DNA of 6,015 nucleotides. Origin: Cyanobacteria bacterium UBA1221. Lineage in GTDB: Bacteria; Cyanobacteriota; Vampirovibrionia; Gastranaerophilales; Gastranaerophilaceae. The stretch's first letter is position 1. Every line of letters begins with the position of its first letter. The notes under the pieces were generated by a model. That model was given only the letters and a program-made list of their open reading frames with translations, was not told the origin of the DNA and made no database searches. The stretch covers positions 1 to 6,015 of the forward strand of contig DBXD01000020.1 in the NCBI GenBank assembly GCA_002309425.1, given 5' to 3'. Shown in pieces: positions 1 to 5,370 of this stretch. A program made the translations under genes and the position numbers.

Positions 1-37
1 TTATAGGTTCGGGCTGTTATAGGTTCGGGCTGTTATA
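1..37. repeat. 16-bp direct tandem repeat, two full copies plus a partial third
   Basis: The unit TTATAGGTTCGGGCTG occurs at 1-16 and again, identically, at 17-32. A third copy starts with TTATA at 33-37 and then diverges. The array may extend left beyond the window edge, so the true copy number is unknown. No function can be assigned. Such short perfect tandem copies next to a biosynthetic cluster can mark a recombination junction or a dispersed intergenic repeat, but this is inference. Confidence 0.85.
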
Positions 38-88
38 AAATAAAAGTTCGAATGAATAAAAATATAGTGAGGATTAATTTCCACCTTT

Positions 89-104
89 GCAGAGGGATAT
101 CTGC
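89..104. repeat. Small perfect inverted repeat
   Basis: GCAGA at 89-93 and TCTGC at 100-104 are exact reverse complements separated by six bases. The stem is only 5 bp and no T-run follows, so it is not a convincing terminator. It could be part of a folded leader RNA or a protein-binding dyad. Confidence 0.4.
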
Positions 105-107
105 TAT

Positions 108-133
108 GTTTGGCGCTGAAAAGTTTGCCGAAC
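108..133. repeat. Inverted repeat with one wobble pair
   Basis: GTTTGGC at 108-114 can pair with GCCGAAC at 127-133, giving seven base pairs including one T-G wobble around a 12-base loop. GCCGAAC also partly complements the GTTCGGGC core of the 16-bp tandem repeat at the left edge, so alternative pairing is possible. There is no downstream T-run in terminator position. The role is unknown. Confidence 0.4.
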
Positions 134-185
134 ACTTTGGGCTGTGTTTTATTTTGGCCTTTACTGTTGAGTATCTTCGAAGTTG

Positions 186-193
186 TATTTTTG
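186..193 (+). promoter_or_regulatory. Candidate Bacteroidota-type -7 promoter element (weak)
   Basis: TATTTTTG matches the Bacteroidota -7 consensus TAnnTTTG. A TTG at 167-169 lies 16 bases upstream, slightly closer than the usual -33 spacing. A different candidate is a sigma-70-like TACAAT at 239-244 without a good -35 box. In such AT-rich DNA either word can occur by chance. The call is worth keeping only because the operon must be transcribed from somewhere in this leader. Confidence 0.22.
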
Positions 194-283
194 TTTTTTG
201 CACATCGCTGAGTAGTCTGTGATTTAAAATAACGGAAATACAATAAAGGTATTTTTTTAAGTAAACCATTAAAACACGCAAAT

Positions 284-1555
284 ATGAGTACATTAAAAGA
301 TCAAAACAAACAATATCTGTCAGATGTTTTTAAAATTTCTACCGCTATTGAAGATGGTAGTAGAATTTTTGAATTTAAAAATCCTAACGAAAAACTGATT
401 ATCTACGATCCCGGCTTGATACATACGGCAATTTGCAAAACAAGCATATCAAGAATTGATTTAGATAATGGAAGATTTTATTACAGAGGATATCCAGTTA
501 CAGAATGGGTGAAACGCGATTTTTTGGATATAGCATTATTATTACTGAATGAAAAACTTTGTGGAACAGAAGAAAAGCATGTTTTTTACGATAGTATCGA
601 CAAATACTTTGTTTTATATCCAGAAATACAAAGTACATTAGATACGTTACCAGAAAACATCCATCCTACGGATTATCTATCTGTAGGTTTTTTATCATTG
701 GGGGCATTAAGTTCAAAGTGTTTAGGTCCAAAATCAAATCCCTTGGAAGAAGCTGCTTTCATGATTGCGCAAGGAGCTATTATAACTGCCTATTATTATG
801 TTTCTCATTCGCATGGACATTGGGAAGAACCTTTAACAAAAGGATCTTATGCCTTTAGAATTGCAAAATGCATGCATCCATTAGAGGATGATACGCGTAT
901 TGAAAAACTGGCAAAAATACTAAATGTTATGATGATTTTACATGCTGAGCATGGTCAAAATTGTTCAACAGCTGTTGTCCGTTTGGTAGAAAGCGCACAT
1001 GGGCCTTTATACAATGCTATATCCTCTGGAATTGCAGCATTCAAAGGTTTTTTGCATGGAGGCGCAAGTCAGTTTGTATCAGAAATGTATGATGAAATTT
1101 TAACCAACAATTACGATATTGATGCATACATTGACAAGAAGATAGCCAATAAAGAACCGCTTTTAGGTTTTGGTCAGAGAACTTATAATCGTATCCTTAA
1201 TGGTTTGGATCCTCGTGTTGAAACAATGCGAAAAATCCTTTTTGCAGATGATTTCGATTTTCCTGAAGTGGAACCTTACAAACAAATTGCCTTAAAAATG
1301 ATAGATCGAGTTAGTAACGATCCTTATTTTAAGAAACGAAATATCACAGCGAATCCGGATTTATTTAACTGTATTTTGTTCAAACTGTTCAAAGTTCCTT
1401 CTGCCATGAACCCAGTAATGATATGTTTAGGTCGTGTAATGGGATGGACAGCTAACTATTATGAGCAAAAAAGAGATTCTAAGCTATTAATAAGGCCTTG
1501 TGACTTACAAAAGTCTTATTTGCAGGAACTTGAAGACATTTACAATACGTATTAG
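284..1555 (+). CDS. Citrate-synthase-family enzyme, candidate 2-phosphonomethylmalate synthase
   Basis: This 423-residue protein has the citrate synthase fold signatures in order: LHAEHGQN (219-226) with the oxaloacetate-binding His223, FLHGG (256-260) with catalytic His258, GFGQRTY (295-301), LDPR (308-311), NPDLFN (357-362) with catalytic Asp359, and the GRVMGW and IRP arginines (Arg384, Arg404). Length is normal for a bacterial citrate synthase. The His that normally follows GFG and contacts the oxaloacetate carbonyl (pig His320, E. coli His305) is Gln298, and about four extra residues lie between it and DPR. This suggests a different 2-oxoacid acceptor. Next to PEP mutase, the likely reaction is acetyl-CoA plus phosphonopyruvate to 2-phosphonomethylmalate, as established for the citrate-synthase-like Psf2 of Pseudomonas fosfomycin synthesis. 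Substrate is inferred; the family is certain. The ATG at 284 has no Shine-Dalgarno sequence. Plain citrate or methylcitrate synthase is the alternative. Confidence 0.85.
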   Translation: MSTLKDQNKQYLSDVFKISTAIEDGSRIFEFKNPNEKLIIYDPGLIHTAICKTSISRIDLDNGRFYYRGYPVTEWVKRDFLDIALLLLNEKLCGTEEKHVFYDSIDKYFVLYPEIQSTLDTLPENIHPTDYLSVGFLSLGALSSKCLGPKSNPLEEAAFMIAQGAIITAYYYVSHSHGHWEEPLTKGSYAFRIAKCMHPLEDDTRIEKLAKILNVMMILHAEHGQNCSTAVVRLVESAHGPLYNAISSGIAAFKGFLHGGASQFVSEMYDEILTNNYDIDAYIDKKIANKEPLLGFGQRTYNRILNGLDPRVETMRKILFADDFDFPEVEPYKQIALKMIDRVSNDPYFKKRNITANPDLFNCILFKLFKVPSAMNPVMICLGRVMGWTANYYEQKRDSKLLIRPCDLQKSYLQELEDIYNTY

Positions 1556-1564
1556 TCTGCTAAA

Positions 1565-2893
1565 ATGGGTCTCAGTCAATCTATCAACGAAAACCATTTA
1601 AAATCTTTCGTAATAGTTGGGTGTGGCCCACATTTTCGTGCACGTTATTTTGAAGTTTTAGAAAATCTTAATCAAAATTCTACGTTATCAATCCAACTGG
1701 TTGTTGATTTGAAAAGCCAAGAAGCTAAAATTCGTAATTTTTTTAGAGGGAAAACCTTAAAACCGAAAAATTTCCTTTTTATAGATGATTCTTTGAGAAA
1801 TGTAGAAGATTTAAGTGTTATAGAAAGCCTTATTTGTACAAAAGTAAATCTAAGCAATATAGACGGAATGATTATATGTACAGAGCCCAAGGTTCATAAA
1901 GGATACGCTCTTTTAGGGATTAAGTATGGTTTAGATATTTTTGTTGATAAACCTCTTACCGCTTTTGTTGAAGGGGCAAATAGAAGTTTTTACGGTGATT
2001 ATCTTGAGATATTAGAGAAATCAGAACGTAAACAAACAAATTTTGTTATTTCTTGCGAGCGTCGATTAAATCCAGCCTACCAATTTATAAGAGACTATAC
2101 TACAAAATTCGTGGAAAGATATCATGTTCCTGTATCTTTTATAGGTATTAATTTAGGTGATGGCAATTGGGTTACAGATAATGAGTACAAAAATAAAGAA
2201 AACCATCCTTTCAAATATGGATACGGCATATTATTGCACTCAGGCTATCATTATGTGGATTTGTTATCAACTTTTTTAGCAATTAATGATCGGTTTTTTG
2301 CCGATTCTAAAGAAGAACTTGAGATAAAAACGTTTTCCAATAGATTCATAGATGTATCACAAGGAACAATACAAAATACAACAAAAAAATTATGCAGTTT
2401 AGGAGAAACAGATTTGATGATCATTGGTAGATTAAAAAAGAATAATAGACTTGTCACAAATTTTTCTTTGAACTTAATAGGAACTTCAGTTTCTAAAAGG
2501 GGAAATTTTACAGAACCAATAGATCCATATCTTTCAAGCGGGCGTGTTCGACAGGAAGATTTTATCGTACATTTAGGCCATTTGTGTTCTATACATTTGA
2601 TTTCAATTCCGTTTACAAAGTTAGCAAATACCCAAAATAATTTGAAAGATTTTTCTATCAGCATTCTTAACAGCCCTGTTGTTTTAGATGAGCCTTCTAT
2701 CATATATAAGCAAACTGAAGATTTCAAAACAAAAGATATAAAGAATAGCCTAAACATATCTGCACGACAAAAGCAATTGCTTTCATTCATTAATGGAGGA
2801 GATGGAAATTCCTCCTTAAAATCACATAAAAAGTCGATATACCTTTTGGATACAATTTATCAAAAATTAAAAGAAGAAAATAACAATACTTAG
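1565..2893 (+). CDS. Gfo/Idh/MocA-family NAD(P)-dependent oxidoreductase
   Basis: This is a 442-residue predicted cytosolic dehydrogenase. An N-terminal Rossmann fold shows FVIVGCGPHFRARY (15-28) and an acidic strand end at Asp48, as expected for NAD(P) binding. Then come DGMIICTEPKVHKGYA (100-115) and the hallmark DKP (128-130), a variant of EKP, whose Lys129 is the usual catalytic lysine. A later HSGYHYVDLL (225-234) matches the family's His/Asp motif that contacts substrate. The C-terminal 200 residues match no subfamily I recognise, and the protein is longer than the usual 330-390 residues. It starts nine bases after the citrate-synthase-like gene with no Shine-Dalgarno sequence. In this context it may oxidise or reduce a hydroxy- or oxo-phosphonate, or a sugar or cyclitol partner, since most characterised relatives act on sugars. 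Substrate is unknown. Confidence 0.8.
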   Translation: MGLSQSINENHLKSFVIVGCGPHFRARYFEVLENLNQNSTLSIQLVVDLKSQEAKIRNFFRGKTLKPKNFLFIDDSLRNVEDLSVIESLICTKVNLSNIDGMIICTEPKVHKGYALLGIKYGLDIFVDKPLTAFVEGANRSFYGDYLEILEKSERKQTNFVISCERRLNPAYQFIRDYTTKFVERYHVPVSFIGINLGDGNWVTDNEYKNKENHPFKYGYGILLHSGYHYVDLLSTFLAINDRFFADSKEELEIKTFSNRFIDVSQGTIQNTTKKLCSLGETDLMIIGRLKKNNRLVTNFSLNLIGTSVSKRGNFTEPIDPYLSSGRVRQEDFIVHLGHLCSIHLISIPFTKLANTQNNLKDFSISILNSPVVLDEPSIIYKQTEDFKTKDIKNSLNISARQKQLLSFINGGDGNSSLKSHKKSIYLLDTIYQKLKEENNNT

Positions 2894-2898
2894 AGGAG
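2892..2898 (+). promoter_or_regulatory. Strong ribosome binding site of the acyl-CoA ligase
   Basis: AGAGGAG overlaps the TAG stop of the preceding gene and ends eight bases before the ATG at 2907. It decides that start and contrasts with the first two genes, which have no Shine-Dalgarno sequence. Confidence 0.8.
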
Positions 2899-2906
2899 AT
2901 ATTATT

Positions 2907-4499
2907 ATGAGAACTGTCAATTATGAACCACTTACCCCATTACTTTTTTTGGAACGCTCTTATCGTGTTTTTGAGAATAAAGTTGCCATTATTGGAGATA
3001 CGTTTTCCAAAACTTATAAAGAATTTCGTCAAGATTGTTACTCTTTAGCTTACAGTCTAAAAAACGTTGGAGTTGGATCTGGAGATCGTATCGCATATTT
3101 ATCCAAAAATAGTTATGAATTATTACTAGCGCATTATGGTGTAGCAATGCTTGGTGCTATTTTGGTGACATTAAACGTACGACAAGATGAACAATCTATA
3201 AATTATATTTTAAAACACTCGGGTACTAAAATATTGTTTATAGAAGAGGAATTTCTTAAGGAGAGTTACTTTGCTAATGTTGAAAAAGTAGTCATATTAA
3301 ATAAGATTAATTCCACTCATTGGCCACAAAACATCGAAAGCTATGATTGTTTTTTTAAAACATGTAAAGTCAAATCTTTGTCTTGGCAAAAGAATATTCA
3401 GGATGAAATTTCAACCATTGCGATCAACTATACAACAGGGACAACAGGAAATCCCAAAGGTGTTGAAATATGCCATCGTTCTGTTTACCTCAATGCTTTT
3501 TGTGAATGCATACAAGGAAAGTTAAATTCTCAAAGTAAATTTTTACATGTACTGCCAATGTTTCATTGTAATGCTTGGAGTTATGCATGGGCGGTAACTG
3601 CTATTGGCGCTTCTCATGTATTTTTAAAAACTACCAATGCAAAGGCAATTGTTGCAAGTATTATAAATCAGAAAATAACGCATTTTTGTGCAGCTCCAAC
3701 AGTTTTAATTAATTTGATGCAAGATCCTTCATTTCAAGAATTGCGTAACTATCAGGGCTTAAATATTATAACTGCTGGTGCCTCTCCCTGCCCACGAATT
3801 ATAAAAACTTATGAAGATATGGGGGTAAACATTATTCATGTCTTTGGCATGACGGAAACACATGGCCCCCATTTGATTTGTGAACGGCAAAAAGATTGGG
3901 ATTTTGCCTCAGAGGATGAATTAGCAGAAATAAAAATAAGGCAGGGGGTGCCTGGAATTCACTCAGTTTTTGCAAAGGTTGTAGATAAAAATATGCAAGA
4001 AGTACCTTGGGATGGAAATACGTTAGGCGAAATTGTTATGCGTGGGAACAATATAATGAAAGGGTATTATAAAGATCCTGTTGCAACAGAGCAATCGTTT
4101 AGAAATGGTTGGTTCCATTCAGGAGATTTAGCCGTTATACATCCCGACGGATACATAGAAATAAAAGGTCGAGAGAAAGATATAATTATTTCAGGTGGTG
4201 AAAATGTATCCATTGCGGAAGTCGAAAATATGTTGTATTCGCATCCTGATATTGCTATTGCCTCCGTTATCACTATACAGGATGAAAAATGGGGAGAGCG
4301 CCCTCATGCTGTTATTAAATTAAAGAACGGTGCTCCTGATTTAAAAGAGGATGATATCATTAATTTTTGTAGGGAGCATTTAGCTCATTATAAATGCCCT
4401 GCAAAGGTAACATTTTGGGATAATTTCCCTATGTCTAATGATAAGGTTCAGAGAGAATTATTAAAGCAAGAAGTTGAAGATTATTATGCACAAAAATAA
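2907..4499 (+). CDS. AMP-forming acyl-CoA ligase (ANL superfamily)
   Basis: This 530-residue adenylate-forming enzyme activates a carboxylic acid with ATP and normally transfers it to CoA. Core motifs are the P-loop TTGTTGNPKG (176-185), LPMFHCNAW (216-224), GMTET (314-318), HSGDLA (404-409) with the ribose-binding Asp407, and KGREKDIIISGGENVS (420-435) with Arg422. The C-terminal subdomain ends in MSNDKVQR (509-516). Lys513 fits the adenylation lysine, although the usual TxTGK context is lost. The sequence resembles medium-chain or methylmercaptopropionate-type acyl-CoA synthetases more than acetyl- or propionyl-CoA synthetases, which are about 100 residues longer. No carrier protein domain is fused. 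In this cluster it might activate a carboxylate of the phosphonate intermediate or a tailoring acyl group; this is inference. Its 3' end overlaps the next gene. Confidence 0.88.
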   Translation: MRTVNYEPLTPLLFLERSYRVFENKVAIIGDTFSKTYKEFRQDCYSLAYSLKNVGVGSGDRIAYLSKNSYELLLAHYGVAMLGAILVTLNVRQDEQSINYILKHSGTKILFIEEEFLKESYFANVEKVVILNKINSTHWPQNIESYDCFFKTCKVKSLSWQKNIQDEISTIAINYTTGTTGNPKGVEICHRSVYLNAFCECIQGKLNSQSKFLHVLPMFHCNAWSYAWAVTAIGASHVFLKTTNAKAIVASIINQKITHFCAAPTVLINLMQDPSFQELRNYQGLNIITAGASPCPRIIKTYEDMGVNIIHVFGMTETHGPHLICERQKDWDFASEDELAEIKIRQGVPGIHSVFAKVVDKNMQEVPWDGNTLGEIVMRGNNIMKGYYKDPVATEQSFRNGWFHSGDLAVIHPDGYIEIKGREKDIIISGGENVSIAEVENMLYSHPDIAIASVITIQDEKWGERPHAVIKLKNGAPDLKEDDIINFCREHLAHYKCPAKVTFWDNFPMSNDKVQRELLKQEVEDYYAQK

Positions 4500-5370
4500 A
4501 CAGTTTAGAGATTTTTTATTGTCAGACAATTTAGTGTTTTTAATGGAAGCACATGATGCGCTTTCCGCAAAAATAGCGCAAGTATCAGGATTCCAAGCTT
4601 TATGGGCGTCAGGATTAACAATTTCGGCTTCCTTGGGCTTAAGAGATTGTAGTGAGATTTCTGTTACAGAAACATTAAATGTAGTGGAGTCCATGGCAGA
4701 TGTTACTACTATTCCGATTATGTTGGATGGAGATACCGGGTATGGAAATTTTAACAATGTACGTCTTCTTGTTAAAAAACTGATAAAAAGGGGTATTTCA
4801 GCGGTGTGTTTAGAAGATAAAATATTTCCTAAAAAAAATTCTTTTATAAAAGATATGCAACCCTTAGAGGACGTAGATACATTCTGTGGAAAAATAAAAG
4901 CAGGTAAAGATTCTCAAACAGATGATAATTTTTCAATTGTTGCTCGAACGGAAGCTTTGATTGCAGGCCATTCTATTTCGGAGGCATTAGATCGATCGTA
5001 CGCTTACATTAATGCCGGCGCGGATGCAATATTGATACATTCTAGGCAAACAACTGCAGATGAAATTTTGAGTTTTTTAAAACAATGGGAAAATTATGCC
5101 CCAGTTGTATTGGTACCTACAAAGTATTACAAGACACCGACGAATGTCTTTGAACAAGAAAAAGTTTCAATGATCATTTGGGCAAATCATTCTCTTCGAG
5201 CTGCAATTGTTGCGATGCAGAATATATGTAGGAAGATTTTGAAAGATAGAAGCGTTGAAAACGTTGAGGAAGAAATTGCTTCTCTAGATGAAATTTTTCA
5301 GTTGGTAGATCAAGATGAACTTTCTCAAGCTGAAAAGAAATATTTGACCAAAAGGAGGGAAAATGATTAG
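4486..5370 (+). CDS. pepM: Phosphoenolpyruvate mutase (phosphonopyruvate-forming)
   Basis: The enzyme interconverts PEP and phosphonopyruvate, the first step of almost all known C-P bond biosynthesis. From the ATG it has 294 residues, the usual length of the family. Motifs of the PEP mutase/isocitrate lyase barrel are WASGLTISASLGLRD (40-54, ending in Asp54), LDGDTGYGNFNN (80-91) with Mg-binding Asp81 and Asp83, and LEDKIFPKKNS (109-119). Also present are VARTEALIAG (152-161), ILIHSR (182-187) and VPTKYYKTPT (210-219). The KxNS ending (Asn118-Ser119) separates mutases from phosphonopyruvate hydrolases (KDTS type) and from methylisocitrate lyases (KRCGH type). The ATG at 4486 overlaps the ligase by 14 bases. 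An in-frame TTG at 4474 would add four residues and is less likely. No clear Shine-Dalgarno sequence is present, so translation is probably coupled to the ligase. The protein is cytosolic. Confidence 0.95.
   Translation: MHKNKQFRDFLLSDNLVFLMEAHDALSAKIAQVSGFQALWASGLTISASLGLRDCSEISVTETLNVVESMADVTTIPIMLDGDTGYGNFNNVRLLVKKLIKRGISAVCLEDKIFPKKNSFIKDMQPLEDVDTFCGKIKAGKDSQTDDNFSIVARTEALIAGHSISEALDRSYAYINAGADAILIHSRQTTADEILSFLKQWENYAPVVLVPTKYYKTPTNVFEQEKVSMIIWANHSLRAAIVAMQNICRKILKDRSVENVEEEIASLDEIFQLVDQDELSQAEKKYLTKRREND
5353..5359 (+). promoter_or_regulatory. Strong ribosome binding site of the PEP-synthase-like gene
   Basis: AGGAGGG lies inside the 3' end of pepM and three bases before the ATG at 5363. 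It supports that start over in-frame ATGs at codons 20 and 36, and so supports the protein's N-terminal extension. Confidence 0.8.

Larger units (their letters stand above)
38..283. other. Non-coding leader upstream of the gene train
   Basis: No convincing gene is seen here. Two minus-strand frames stay open across most of it (80 and 86 codons). Their translations are rich in Lys, Asn, Ser and Thr, show no family motif, overlap each other, and one runs into the tandem repeat, so they look like chance or decayed sequence. The stretch contains two short inverted repeats (89-104 and 108-133) and several TTTG words, and leads into the first gene without a Shine-Dalgarno sequence. It probably holds the promoter of the operon. 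It could also be a copy of a dispersed intergenic repeat. Confidence 0.55.

Noticed and set aside
1..37. Integron attC site or CRISPR array
   Set aside because: The copies are contiguous 16-mers with no spacers, and the GTTATAG word does not fit the GTTRRRY core of an attC site.
1..293. Two overlapping minus-strand open frames in the leader (80 and 86 codons)
   Set aside because: They overlap in different frames, have low-complexity basic translations and no recognisable domain. One terminates inside the tandem repeat. They could only be revived if conserved homologues were found.
2251..2790. Minus-strand open frame of 179 codons
   Set aside because: It lies wholly inside the oxidoreductase gene in antisense, has no ribosome binding site or family motif, and its composition is that of a reversed AT-rich gene.
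4461..4757. Minus-strand open frame of 98 codons over the ligase/pepM junction
   Set aside because: It is antisense to two well-supported genes and shows no motif. It is a shadow.
284..5370. 2-methylcitrate cycle (prp) operon: citrate synthase homologue, AMP-forming ligase and isocitrate-lyase-superfamily protein
   Set aside because: The superficial gene set matches prpC, prpE and prpB. However, the lyase-superfamily protein carries the PEP mutase signature EDKxFPKxNS and not the KRCGH lyase motif. The ligase is about 100 residues shorter than propionyl-CoA synthetase and of a different subtype, and no methylcitrate dehydratase is present.
4486..5370. Phosphonopyruvate hydrolase (catabolic) instead of PEP mutase
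   Set aside because: The key loop ends in KKNS with Asn, as in mutases. Hydrolases of this family have a KDTS-type loop. The C-terminal half also follows mutases (ANHSLRAA, then DELSQAEKKYL).
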